A stretch of DNA of 64,000 nucleotides from positions 14,112,501 to 14,176,500 of the forward strand of contig JAUMIR010000014.1 in NCBI GenBank assembly GCA_030847615.1. Reading direction: 5' to 3'. The notes beneath the pieces are model-generated. The model was given only the letters and a program-made list of their open reading frames with translations, did no database searches and was not told the origin of the DNA. The translations under genes and the position numbers were made by a program. The DNA is from Gambelia wislizenii. Its lineage: Eukaryota > Chordata > Lepidosauria > Squamata > Crotaphytidae. This document shows positions 9,866 to 21,699 of this stretch, piece after piece (the first letter of the stretch is position 1; each line of letters opens with the position of its first letter).

Positions 9866-10250
9866 GGACAAGACCCTACATCACAGTCTATGCTTTGTAA
9901 CTTTGTGAACATGTAGCTGTGCTGCAGAAATGCAATGGGCTCCATTTCTGTTGTTGAATTGCAAGGATGTGCATCTAGGCGAATGCTCCAATCCATATCA
10001 GGCACGTCTGACATTCATCTGGCATATCTGGTGGTGCTCATTTGGTACTTCTGAGGCACATCAGGCTCTTCTGTTGTGCTCCGGCACATCCTATCTGGTG
10101 TCCAGATGCACATCAGAGAGCACCATGTGCATCAACCCCCATTGCGCATCATGCCATGGGACATCACTCAGTCCATCATAGTGGAGTGGATGGCCATGTG
10201 TTGCAACCTCACAGGAACCCCTAGGTGAAAATGAATGTTGTGAAACTTCT
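9866..10250 (+). repeat. Dispersed repeat, family C (copy 1)
   Basis: It shares order and wording with 12388-12720: GACCCTACATCACAGTC, then TGCAGAAATGCA, then a series of GCACATCAG/GCACTTC phrases, then TTGTGCTCCRGCAC and a shared tail with GTACACA/GTGCACAATTAAGGC. It is not coding and the class is unknown. It is possibly related in style to family A. Confidence 0.55.
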
Positions 10251-10432
10251 TGATTCATTTCTGTGCACAATTAAGGCAATTTACAAAGATGACTGGGGCT
10301 TATACTTCATTTTATTTCACAAGACATGGAATTGGTTAATATATTGGATATTTAGAAAAGGATGGATTCTGATTCTCAAAGGCTATCATGGTAAAAGATA
10401 ACAAACACTGGGGGGAGGACTGGGTCAGAAGA

Positions 10433-10490
10433 TCATAGAATCATTGGGTTGGATGGGCCTTTTGGATCATCAAGTCCAAGTTTCATTTCC
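10433..10490 (-). mobile_element. CR1 LINE 3'-terminal scrap
   Basis: ATCATAGAATCATTGGGTTGG is followed by the CR1-type GGGCCTTTTGGATCATCAAG. Only about 60 bp of the extreme 3' end remain. Confidence 0.6.
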
Positions 10491-10659
10491 TTAAGGAAGA
10501 AGCTAATCTGGATACTGGTAAAGGTTCAGAAACCTTTTCATGCCACTGTAAATGAACTGTCCTGGTCACAAGGGGTGTTGGTACTCTACCAAGTGGGACT
10601 GACCAGAGCTGCCAGCATGCCATACAACACATGATTGAAAGTTTTTAAAATCATAGTAA

Positions 10660-10890
<231 letters not shown>

Positions 10891-10939
10891 TGAGGAATAA
10901 CAAGCCAATCAGACTTTGATAATGCCTTTATTAAAGCTG

Positions 10940-11090
10940 CTACAATGTCACAGACAATGGTGGCTAGTGACATCCATGTCCAAAGGCCAGTGAATCCACT
11001 CTGTTTTTTAGTCTGAACTTTAAAGGAACTACTCAAGGCCCTGAACCCAAAATAGGTTGTGTACCTTGGATAGTTTTTTTTAATGTTAGG
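10940..11090. repeat. Family B MITE, diverged copy
   Basis: CCAGTGAATCCACTCTG, CTTTAAAGGAACTACTCAAGG and ATAGGTTGTGTACCTTGGATAG follow in the same order as in the better copy at 16195. Confidence 0.5.
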
Positions 11091-11269
11091 GCTAAAACTC
11101 ATAGAAGATTTAACACCCCACTGACATGAGAACTAACAGCCTTTCACAAGTCACAAAAGTAGAGAGTTTTAGGTTCTTCAAAAATTTTATCAGGCTGTAG
11201 AAACAGAAATAACATTTGAAAATATTTGAAAACAGTTGAAAAACATGGTTCTTGAGTGTTATGACACCT

Positions 11270-11440
11270 GGACAAAGAGAATCCTGGACTGATGAGAATA
11301 TTCACATGTTAGGACTTACTGGGTGCAAAATTTTGTTTGGGCTGAAAATACTTTCTGCACAGGATACACATTTTTTGCACAGAAAATGATGTTTTCCACA
11401 GAAAAATACTACACCTGAATTCTGCATAGAATAATTCCTG
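11270..11440 (+). repeat. Dispersed repeat shared with 63850-63995
   Basis: ATCCTGGACTGATGAGAAT and later TTGCACAGAAAATG/CAGAAAAATA correspond, in order, to CCCTGGACTAATGAGAATC and TTGCACAAAAAGCAGG near the right end of the window. No coding content is seen and the class is unknown. Confidence 0.5.
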
Positions 11441-11444
11441 AACA

Positions 11445-12385
11445 GTGACTGCTCTTCAGAAACAAGGTAGCCTTCAAATTTTTGCAGTGGGGAAGAAAAT
11501 TGCTCAAATTAGCCTCCGTTCCTTTCAAGAATGAAATTAGCAAAAAATTACATCCCTATCTGGCAATCACACAAACTGTGAATTTAGGGAGAAATACCAT
11601 CAGGTTCTCCAATCTGGCCAGTGTTGCAGCGATTGAATCTGTAATTCATCGTGGATGCCTTCCTTGATCTTTTCTCTTTCGATCAGAGCACTTTCCTCAG
11701 AATACGTCTCGCTCCAAAATTACCACACATTTTTGCTTTTGGAAATGCAGCCTTCCCCACCTCTCCTTAGCAGATGCTGTGCCCAGAGAAAGGTGGTTCT
11801 TGTCATTCTGCTACCTTCCCCACATACCCCACACCCAAAAAAGAAACAATATTTTACACAGGTACTCTTTCCTTGTCTTTTTCTAATGTAATTCCAAAGT
11901 GATAATCAAAAGGGGGGGGTCTTTTCATCTCCACCCCTGCTGCAACCAACCTGAAGAAAGTGGGAGTGGGAAGAGAGAGGGGCGTGGAGGTAGGAGACAG
12001 CTGAAAGAAAGCAGAGGTGGGTTTTCCACCCCCAAAAGGCAGAGGAAAAGGGAGTGAGACTGGCAGGCATCTGTGACGAATTATTTGCTATTGTACCTTG
12101 TAATTCCTGAAGATCAAATCATCTCATGCAGCACTGTTGCATGACAGAATCTCACAGCCTCAGTTTATGCAAGAGACTGGGCTTATCTGATCTGTAAACC
12201 TTCAAAGCTGAAGAGGGTGAACTATTCTGTCCACACTCCCTGTTTTAATGGACAAGAGTAGAATGTGATATGTAATGTGATGTTTGGGACATTCTATCAA
12301 GTGCTGTGCCTGCTTCCTACAAACAAGTATTTTAAAAGAAAAAGACAAAGCAAAAAGAAAATTTTATCTGCACAAAAGAGTAGGG
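11445..12385. other. No recognisable feature
   Basis: Presumed intronic DNA with a poly-G run near 11912. Frames here are short and show no family motif. Confidence 0.4.
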
Positions 12386-12387
12386 CT

Positions 12388-12720
12388 GAGACCCTACATC
12401 ACAGTCCACATTTTATGACTACAAGTCCATAACTACATTGCAGAAATGCACTGAAGCCTTGTTAGTGAATTGTGATAGTGTGCATCTTGGCACTTATAAC
12501 AGTGTTCCAATGCACATTAGGCACTTCTACTATGCATTGACTGCTCCTGATGCACATCAGACTCCCTGGTTGTGCTCCAGCACTTCCTAGCCCATGTCTG
12601 AATGCACAATGGGGAGCACTGTGTGGTGGCTGCCCGTACATCATGGCAGTCCCTCAGTGTAATATGGACATGGCAAAACTATTCAGTTCAATTTTGTACA
12701 CATGTAAGGCCATTTATGTA
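12388..12720 (+). repeat. Dispersed repeat, family C (copy 2)
   Basis: It is the second copy of the repeat at 9866-10250. GAGACCCTACATCACAGTCC opens it and TTTTGTACACATGTAAGGCC closes it. The intervening text aligns with moderate divergence. Confidence 0.55.
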
Positions 12721-12996
12721 AACTTCAGTATCAGGCAGAATCCCAGCCCAGAATTTTACAGCCAAAATCAACTGGACAACTTGGTAAAGAGAGAGAGCTA
12801 TCATTATTTTGAATTTAATTGTCCTGTATTTCTTTTTTACATAATTTTGCTTGTGTTGGGGAAGGAGAGAGCAGGGAGAGAACCAGGCTACCCAAGCCCC
12901 ATCATGGGACTTACCTAGGGGTACAAAGATGAAGGGATGACTTTGACCTCCTTGTGTTGCTCCCTCTGATGATTGAAATCAAACCGGGAATGTGTG

Positions 12997-13115
12997 ACCC
13001 TCTAGATGTTGTTGGACTGCAACTACCATCAGCCCACGCCAGCAGATCCAATTATGAAGGATGCTGGGAGTTGCAACCCAGCAACCTCTAGGGGGCTGCA
13101 GGTTTCCAACCCTGA
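12997..13115. repeat. Foldback MITE (hAT-like appearance)
   Basis: CCTCTAGATGTTGTTGGACT at the left pairs, inverted, with GTTGCAACCCAGCAACCTCT at the right. The inner pair is GCAACTACCATCAG against ATGCTGGGAGTTGC. This layout is that of a common amniote non-autonomous repeat. The superfamily is an inference. Confidence 0.55.
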
Positions 13116-13578
13116 TTTAAATACAGTCTGTGTTTTTCAGATGAATGCAGGGAGCTTCTTCAGTGAAGCATGTGGCTGGAGGTCATCTGTAAATAAATAA
13201 CAGACTCTGTGAGTTTGTCTAATCCTCTTTTAAAACCATCACTAGATTGCTTTGCATTGGATTACCATACTCTAGAATAGATAACCAACTGCTGGATGTG
13301 TGAATTGTTTCTGTAGAAACCCGCTGCATTTGAAGTGGTTTGTAGAAAGCAATATTTCTTCTGTGTGGTAGAAGTTGTGATGAGCTATTATTTCCAGCAA
13401 GAGATACCTTTATGTTGCAACATGGGTGTCTTCTAGTTCTTGGTTCAAGAGTGGTGCTGTTCCTAACTGACTGCAAAGCACAGCCTTGCTTTTGCCCTGT
13501 TGACAATAACAATTTGCCAGGGGGAAAAAACACAGAGAATGCATTGTTTCCTGATTTCCATCTTTTTTCCCCATATAG
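13115..13578. other. Intron end before the olfactomedin exon
   Basis: Unique-looking sequence leading to a pyrimidine-rich tract (TTTCCATCTTTTTTCCCC at about 13555-13572) and the acceptor AG at 13577-13578. No further exon is seen. Confidence 0.55.
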
Positions 13579-14253
<675 letters not shown>

Positions 14254-15200
14254 TCCGCATTGGCCCACCAAAGGAACTGTTTGACAAAATGGGAAGCCAA
14301 GTTACAGAACAAGAAAAAGGATCCCCAATATGTAATGTGGAAATAGATGTTAAAGTACAGAAAGGGAAGTACAGAAACAGAGCAGCTGCCAAAATAGCCA
14401 AGTGAAAGGAGGAGTCATTCTTGAAAACTGGGAAGGTCGCCGCTCACCTCTCCAACAATTAGCAAAATTTCAAACTTGTGTTACCGAAAACAGGGGGGGG
14501 GGTATATATATACACACACACACCACTCATTTGCAGCTGGAACTGCATTGACAAACCACTTTTCAGTTGCTGTGGGTTTTTTTTCAGGGGTTGTGGGGGA
14601 TTATTTTTTCCCCTATCCTTATGTTCTAATAACAAAGTTGTACAATGTTAAGGCAATGACTGTTGGAAATTTATCATTGGGATGGGTGGGAGGCACATGA
14701 TTCTCTCTTGCCCACTCCCACCCACTCTTTTTGGTGTGTTGCATGGACATTTCCTACATCACAGCCAGCTATGATGGATGTATGGGTTGTATTGGAAGTA
14801 CGAAGCTGATTGGCAGTATCTGATTTTTCAAAAGAAGAAGGTTGCAGATGAAGATTGTTTTCCATTGAAGCTAGCTACCAGTCCCCCCCCCCTCTTTTTC
14901 TCTGTGTTTTATGTCACCTTTAGATTACTTGTTCTGAGACCCAAAGTAGCTAATGGATCTGTGTTTTAAGTAGCTATAAAATACAAAAAAAATATGAAAA
15001 AGGTATGTATTATGGATAAGTCATTGTACCCAAATATTTGTTTAAATATGTATCCAGCCAATATCTTGTACACTGTATGTCTGTTATTAACCAGAGGTGG
15101 AAAAAAATACTTTGTATGTCCAAGTTTATGCAATGAATGTTGTAAATGGAAATGATGTCATTTGGATTAATAAATGAAGGTTTCATATCTTTAAAAAAAT
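14254..15200 (+). other. OLFM1: 3' UTR of the olfactomedin gene
   Basis: The sequence runs from the stop codon to just beyond the poly(A) signal. It is largely repeat-free except for a poly-G plus (TA)n(CA)n microsatellite at 14493-14524 and C/T runs near 14883. AT-rich 3' half. The end near 15195 is inferred from the signal position and the A-rich stretch at 15192-15200. Confidence 0.65.
15169..15174 (+). terminator. OLFM1: Polyadenylation signal AATAAA
   Basis: Canonical AATAAA within GGATTAATAAATGAAGG, about 915 nt after the stop codon. Cleavage would fall about 15-25 nt downstream. Confidence 0.75.
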
Positions 15201-15221
15201 GGTGTAGTATTCACCATCTGC

Positions 15222-15318
15222 ATGCCACGTGCCTTTCAAGTGGACTCCAATTGAGGGTGACCCTGTCATGGGGCTTTCTTGGCAAGATTTCTTCAAAGGT
15301 GCTGAATCCTATCTCCTA
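15222..15318 (-). repeat. Partial SINE (BovB-tailed body)
   Basis: CAAGTGGACTCCAATTGAGG and CATGGGGCTTTCTTGGCAAG match the body of the SINE at 1676-1896. The tRNA head is missing. Confidence 0.55.
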
Positions 15319-15507
15319 AACAGTTTCAGAACCTTGGACAGCCCTTTAACATTCAGGTTGAAAGCTGGAGCAGAAGCTGTCCCAATGACATGGGAACGAC
15401 CAGTCCTCATTGGTCAGATGGAAGGTCAGATGAGATACGATGGCCAATGGTGCCAACATCCAGAAGTACCAACAGCTTTTTCTCAGACCTTTGTGGCTTT
15501 CTGGGTT

Positions 15508-15695
15508 GGCTCAAACTTATGGTGATCTCTCCTATGGTTTTCATGGCAGGATTTATTAATGAGAGGTTTGCTCTTGCCTTCCTCTAAGGCTGAGAAAGTG
15601 TGACTTGCCCAAGGTCACCCAAGGGCTTCCATGGCTGAGCAGAATTCAATCCCTGGTTTTCCAGTCTAACACTCAAACCACTACACCATGCTGGA
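15508..15695 (-). repeat. tRNA-headed SINE, near-complete head
   Basis: The body is GAGGTTTGCTCTTGCCTTCC, then GACTTGCCCAAGGTCACCC. The tRNA-like head is on the minus strand at 15695-15640 (plus-strand AACACTCAAACCACTACACC). It is the same family as 1676-1896. Confidence 0.65.
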
Positions 15696-16194
15696 TCCTT
15701 TGCATATTTAACTATAAAGGACAGAAGACACAAAAATCAGAAACATGCCATAAATATCCCATATGTCTTCCTTTTCCTTGGACATGTCCTCCTTTTCCAG
15801 AGCTAGAATTTCATGTTCCTCCAAATATGCAATAAGCATAGCAATTGATAGTTTGCTCTCAGAAAAAAAATGTAGTCATGGATGCATGCCACTACTGAAG
15901 GACAATTCAATTCAGATAATGGACAATTCAATTCAGATAACCCTCACTACATCACAAAAAGAAACAAGGCACCATGTATGTCTGTTTTGGGGAAAGAGTC
16001 ACAATCAGTAAACCATGAAATGCCCTGTATTATGTTTACTCAGAACAAGAATCCAAGTGTGTTGACTTAAGAATTGCACCCCAAATATTTATATACTTTA
16101 GCTTTTCTTCCCAATTTCCCCCAGCTACAAAAGGATCTGGAAAGGTTGCCTGCTCAGACACAGGCTTCCCTGTCACTTTGGAGGCTTCCCTGTC

Positions 16195-16690
16195 AGTGGT
16201 GCAGTGAATCCACCCTGGGGTTTATTTGAGACTTTAAAGGAGCCCTCCAAGGTGCTGAGCCCTGTTAACCCCAAATAGGTTCAATACCTTGGATAAGTCT
16301 GCGAAAATTTAGAATAAAGGAGTTCTCCAAAGTGCTGAATTGAGGCTATTAGGGGTTATTTATTATTATTATTATTATTAAAGTTTATTTCTAAAGTGCT
16401 GTCAGTGTACACAGCGCTGTACAAAAAAACCCCAAAACAATCAAAGATAAAACAGAATAAAACCGGCCGAAGGTGTACAATCTAAGTGAAACAATAATCA
16501 AAATAATAAAAGTCAATAGTATACTAATAGGTTCAGTGCCTTGGATAAGGCCTATAAAGTATGGGATAAACAAGCTATCCAAGGTACTGAATCTATCCTG
16601 GGGGAAAGGATTCAACATTTTGGAGAGGTCCTTGAAGGCTGTGATAAAACCCAGAACAGATTCACTACACCGCTGGTATGACAGCCACCA
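16195..16690. repeat. Palindromic MITE (family B) split by a later insertion
   Basis: The left half begins CAGTGGTGCAGTGAATCCAC at 16196. The right half ends CAGATTCACTACACCGCTGG at about 16677, its inverse. Inner pairs such as CAAGGTGCTGAGCCC and CAAGGTACTGAATC also mirror. The halves are separated by the repeat at 16360-16522. Confidence 0.65.
16360..16522 (-). repeat. LINE/SINE 3'-tail fragment inserted in the MITE
   Basis: It starts with a (TTA)n tail (16356-16380) followed by TTATTTCTAAAGTGCTGTCA and GTACACAGCGCTGTACAA, a layout common to L2-like reptile 3' ends. It lies at the centre of the family B palindrome. Confidence 0.5.
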
Positions 16691-17465
16691 GCCATTCCTG
16701 CTTGGGGATCTCTTGGCATTCTATGGAGGAATCTTCACTAATCCCTGTTCCAGTGGTAAGTAAGTCAAGTTCTCTCCACAGTCAAGTGTTGATTGCAAGA
16801 ATAAAGAGTGCCCTGTTTGCCTTACCCCATGCCCACCACCATCAAAAATCCACCTCTTACCAGGATCTCTCCTCTCTTGACACTTAACTTTGGAAAAGGA
16901 GAGAGAAATCTGTTTTGTTTCATAATCTGCCCAATGTAAACAACAACATGCTCTGTTATGTACATTAAGCCCTGTCTTGCTCTACCATGCTCTTATCCCT
17001 TAGCCCTCCTGTCCACGTTGGAGACTTGCACACCTTTGGAATTGGTCAAAGGATGAAAGATAACAAAGATCCTGGAATGGAGTGATCACTGCATGGAGGG
17101 GGAAGATTTTTCCATTGTTGTGTGGCCCTGAGTTTGAGTGCATGGATGGTTTATCAGATATGGGGGGAGAGAGAAGAAGAAAGGAAGGAGAAGGATGAGC
17201 ATTTACCATACATTTGGGCACAAATTAAGGTGTATCTTTTGGACTGGTTGCACAGCAGAGCCAGAATTGGTGACAAAAAACCCAAAAACTTTCAAGAATA
17301 CCATTAAATCCCACAATCTCCTTCCATGAGGTTCAAAGATTAAATCCCTCAACCTCCTTCCATAATCTATACAGTATTTCTTTCTATTAACAGCCCATCC
17401 TCCCTCCCACCTCTTCTCACCACTCAAACAATTTCTTTCAGTGTACTTCAACTTTATTTTTGAGA
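16691..17465. other. No recognisable feature
   Basis: Intergenic sequence without coding or repeat signals that I can name. Confidence 0.4.
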
Positions 17466-17467
17466 GC

Positions 17468-17905
17468 AAAGTATCCAGATCAAGGGAAATAATGGTGCCA
17501 CACTATTCTGCCTCCAGTTCTGGGCATCACAGTTCAAGAAGGATATTAACAAACTGTAACACATCCAGAGAATGACAGCCAAGATGGTTAAAGGCATGGA
17601 AACCCTGCCTTATGAGGCACAGCTTAGGGGACTGAGTATGTTTAGTTGAGAAGATTGAGAGGTGACACTCCTGTTTTTTTCTGCTCCAGAAACTGAAGCA
17701 TGAACCAATGGATGAGCCAATGGATCTAAACATTACTGTAGGAACTGTTTGACAGTGGAACAGACTGCCCCAGCTGGTTATGGATTCACTCTTTTTAAAT
17801 AGAAGTTGGATGGGCATCCTTCAGGAGTGCTGTAGTTGTGTGTTCCAGCATGGCAAAGGGGTTGGACTAGAGGGCCTCTGTGGCCCCTTTCAAGTCTAAG
17901 ATTTT
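17468..17905 (+). mobile_element. Old CR1 LINE fragment
   Basis: CCAGATCAAGGGAAATAATG and CCAGAGAATGACAGCCAAG match the CR1 RT C-terminal region. CTTATGAGGCACAGCTTAGG corresponds to the PYEERLREL segment. Many substitutions and deletions are present. It ends near GACTAGAGGGCCTCTGTGG. Confidence 0.75.
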
Positions 17906-18124
17906 ATTACTCTTGTCCAACATCAGCATCAGAGGAGTCTCTACCACCTCCCAAAATAGTCTTCTCGATGGCAGAGAGTAACTCCTAATGCAGGGATAAA
18001 GGAACCCTGGAACATGAATCAAATTTGGCCCACAGGGATTGCCATGTTTATACTGCCTACTCCTCTTATCTCCAGTCTGGGATCTGAGATAACAGAGTAA
18101 GAAGTTATTTAAAACCCAAGAAGG

Positions 18125-18160
18125 TGTGGTGTGGCCCCTTTCAACTCTAAGATTCTATGA
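18125..18160 (+). mobile_element. CR1 LINE 3'-terminal scrap
   Basis: TGGCCCCTTTCAACTCTAAG is followed by GATTCTATGA, only the last ~35 bp of a CR1. Confidence 0.55.
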
Positions 18161-18164
18161 AGTA

Positions 18165-18730
18165 CGACTCAAGCCACATTGAAATTTGTGATGAGTTGGT
18201 AGGTGTTCAAAATGCCCCAGCCCTAATACTTCTTTCTGAAGAACAAAGGTCTGTTCCACTAGAAAAGATGACAGCCCTTAATTACCAGACATTGTTATGG
18301 CATTATCATAATGAGAGTGCATGCAGCAATCCCCCTCCAGCGCACCAGCTGTTCCTCCAACTTGAAACATTTCAATCCCTTTGCATCTGTCAGTTGACTT
18401 CATATAAATATTCCGAGGTGGTCTGATGAAAAGCCTTATTCAGCTGTGTGTGAAGTCAAATGTGAAGTACCCTGGATGATCAGTGATGGTTAGCTTGTGG
18501 AACTCACTGTCACTGGGAAGCAGTATAACTGAGATCAACAGTGAGTGAGGCTAAAGGGATAGATAGATAGTCCAGAATCCTGCTGGCATCTTAGGCCTAA
18601 ATTCTGTTTGAATTCTGAATAGAGTAGATCCATTGAATCTATTGGGTTTATTTGCATGTTGACTCACCACTCAAGAACTAATTGAATGTGTCTACTCTAA
18701 TTAGAAATAACCAACATGATGTCAGCCTTG
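18165..18730. other. No recognisable feature
   Basis: Intergenic DNA with a short GATAGATAGATAG run near 18560. Confidence 0.4.
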
Positions 18731-18734
18731 GTTC

Positions 18735-20400
18735 TTGTTGTTAACTATCATCAAGTTGATTCCAATTTATGGCGACCCCATGAATTCCAAGTCACCCTGT
18801 CATCAGCAGCCCTGCTCAGGTCTTTCTGACTCAAGGCTATGGCTTCCTTGACAGAGTCTATTCATCAGGAATGTGGTCTTTCTCTTTTCCTACTGCCTTT
18901 CACCTTACCAAGCATTATTGCTTTTTTTCTAGTGAGTCATGTCTTCATATGATATGGCCAAAGTATGACAGCTTCAATTTAGTATTTTGACTTTAGGGAG
19001 AGTTCAGACTTGATTTATTCTAGGACCCATTTGTTTGTATTTTTAGCAGTCCAACGTATCAGAACCACATCTCAAATGAGCTGATTTTCTTCACTGTCCA
19101 GCTTTCAAAACCATACATAGAAATTGGAAATGCAGTAGCATGGACCATCCTAATGTTAGCATTCAATTATATATCAGTGCTATTCAACATCTTTATCAAT
19201 GACTTGGATGAGGGATTTAGGGGCATACTTATCAAATTTGCAGATGACACCAAGTTGGGAGGAGTAGCCAATACCCTGGAGGACAGGATCAAAATTCAAA
19301 ATGACCTGGATAGACTGGAGACCTGGGCCAAAGCTAACAAAATGAAATTCAATACGGAGAAATGTAAGGTACTGCACTTAGGGTGAAAAAAATGAAATGC
19401 ATCGATATAGGATGGGGGAGACCTGGCTGAATGAGACTACATGCGAAAGGGATCTAGGAGTCCTAGTAGACCACAAGTTGAACATGAGTCAACAGTGTGA
19501 TGCGGCAGCTAAAAATGCCAATGCAATTTTGGGCTGTATCAATAGAAGTATAGTGTCTAGATCAAGGGAAGTAATAGTGCCACTCTATTCTGCCTTGCTC
19601 AGACCTCACCTAGAATACTGTGTCCAGTTCTGGGTACCACAATTCAAAAAGGATATGGACAAATTGGAGTGTGTGCAAAGAAGGGCAACTAAAATGGTGA
19701 AAGGTCTGTAAATGATGCCTTATGAGGAGAGACTTAGGGAGTTGGGTATGTTTAGCCTGGAAAAAAGATGGTTAAGAGGCGATATGATAGCCCTGTTTAA
19801 GTATTTGAAGGGATGTCACTTTGAGGATGGAGCAGGCTTGTTTTCTGCTGCTCCAGAGACTGGAACGGAGCAATGGATGCATGCTCCAGGAACAGATATT
19901 CCACCTCAACATTAGGAGGAACTTTTTGACAGTCAGAGCTGTTCAGCAGTGGAATACACTCCCTCGGAGCGTGGTGGGGTCTCCTTCCTTGGAAGTCTTT
20001 AAACAGAGGCTGGATTGCCATCTGTCAGGGATGCTTTGATCAAGATTTCCTGCGTGGCAGGGGGTTGAACTGGATGGCCCTCGTGGTCTCTTCCAACTCT
20101 GCAATTCTATGATTCTATGATTTACACTTCAGAATCTTGTCTAGTTCCTTCATAGCTGACCTTCCAAGACCTAGCCACTTTCTGGTGTTTGTTTTTTTTA
20201 CTGCAGTCTCCTTTTTGATTAATGATTGAGCCAAGAAATGGAAAATGTTTATTTCAATGTCTTCATCATCTACTTTAAAGTTACATAAAATCATCTGTGG
20301 TCATTATTTTTGTTTTCTTAATGTTCAACATTAAACCTGCCTTTGTACTTTCTTCCTTGATTTTATTCAGTAATTGTTCCATTCTCTGGGTTGGTGAGAG
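18735..20400 (-). mobile_element. BovB (RTE) LINE 3' part, interrupted by CR1
   Basis: The minus strand of 20400-20122 reads, with frameshifts, FKVDDEDIE, then LGLGRSAMKELDKILK. The minus strand of 19168-18760 continues with WTVKK, then YFGHII*RHDSLEKKAIMLGKV, then RPHS**IDSVKEA, then LSRAADDR. These are the BovB ORF C-terminal landmarks in correct order. The plus-strand start TTCCAATTTATGGCGACC is the BovB 3' end that the local SINEs borrow. The frame is dead. A CR1 splits it at 19170-20121. Confidence 0.75.
19170..20121 (+). mobile_element. CR1 LINE nested in BovB
   Basis: It runs from RT motif sequence (NIFINDLDEGFRGILIKFADDTKLGGVANT) through [19 protein letters not shown] to the conserved C-terminus and ends in GATTCTATGATTC. 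A stop at about 19384 and a frame break near 19711 inactivate it. After it the BovB sequence resumes directly with TTTACACTTCAGAATCTTG. Confidence 0.93.
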
Positions 20401-21699
20401 GAGGAATCTGAGATCTTTTACTCTTGGGTAATCCACTTCACCACCCAGAGAAGAGGCAAGAAAAAAAAATTAAACTGCTCATGTGACCGCTGGGACCATT
20501 GGCTCTCCCTTCCCCCAGCCTTCACTGAATCAGTTGTTTTTCCTGCCTTACCCAGAGCAGAGCTATTTTCAGTTTCTCCAGACTTTTTCCTGTTTCCTCT
20601 GCTTATCTCTTCCTTCAAACTTTTCTCAAGCCCTACTCCACTTCTATTTTCCCTCCACACAAACAAAAAAAAACCCTCCCTTTTGCTGCTCCTTCTCCTT
20701 TCTTGGCCCCCTCTTTTCTCCTCTCTCCTGGGGATGGTGATGATGGTGAAGAAAGAGTAGAAGACCCCCCTGGCTGCTAAGCCAGAGAAGGGGATGGATC
20801 CTCAGGCCGTGCCACCACTGGAGCTGCTCCAGCAGGCATTGCAGCAGGCTGAGGTTGGGTTCCTCCAGCTGCCACCAAGTGCTGCTCCACAGGCAAATGG
20901 AGCCCCGCTGGCCATGGCACCTCCCTCCCTTGTGCAGCTGAGTTCAGCTCTGTGGGCTGAGGAGAACCAAGAAGCAAGCCAGCGACCCTTCTCAGCCACA
21001 TCAGCCACCCACCTGACCGGAGAAGCCACAGAAGCATCAGACAGATGTCCTTCGGTTGGGGGGCAGGAGGCCTGGGGGTGCAATCCTGACTCTGGGAGAG
21101 GCATTCAGGGCCAGTCCCAGGGGCCCAAGGACAACAAGGGGCTTGGCGCTGTGGTTTTTGTGTCAGATCTCATTGAGATGGAGACATTGGGAGAGGAGGA
21201 GGAAACAATGGAGGCTTGCAGCCCAGTGACCCACGTGGATGGGGAAGATAGTGGCCACCATCTTGAATCCCATTCCCCCCAGGAAAACTTCTAGAATGCA
21301 CAGTTAAAGGTGCCCCTTTCCATCAGGCCAGAGGACTATCTGGCTGCTGAAAAGCATGCCATGCTGGTTGTGAAAAAAGCCTTTGCAGAGGCACTGGTAG
21401 AAGCTGTGGGGTGAGATCTTCCCTCCAAACCCCCACCCCTCGCCAGTTTTCACCAATCCTACCATGCTGCGTCCACATTGATCTGGAAGGGGTGGAAGGA
21501 GACTCTAAGAGGGACAAGGACAGGCAGCCCAAAACTATGACCCCACAAGCGGTGCAAGACCTGCCACCCCAGAGACTACATGAAGTTCCAATATGCAGGC
21601 TGCAGGTGCCTCCAGCTGATGAGATGCAATGCACGGGGGACATCAGCTCCTTCGTTTTGCAGGCAGTCCATATTTTAAAATCCAAGGGGTCTAAGGCTC

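Noticed and set aside
20794..21294. 166-codon open frame as a host gene
   Set aside because: It sits in the leader of L1 1, has no recognised domain and no splice context.
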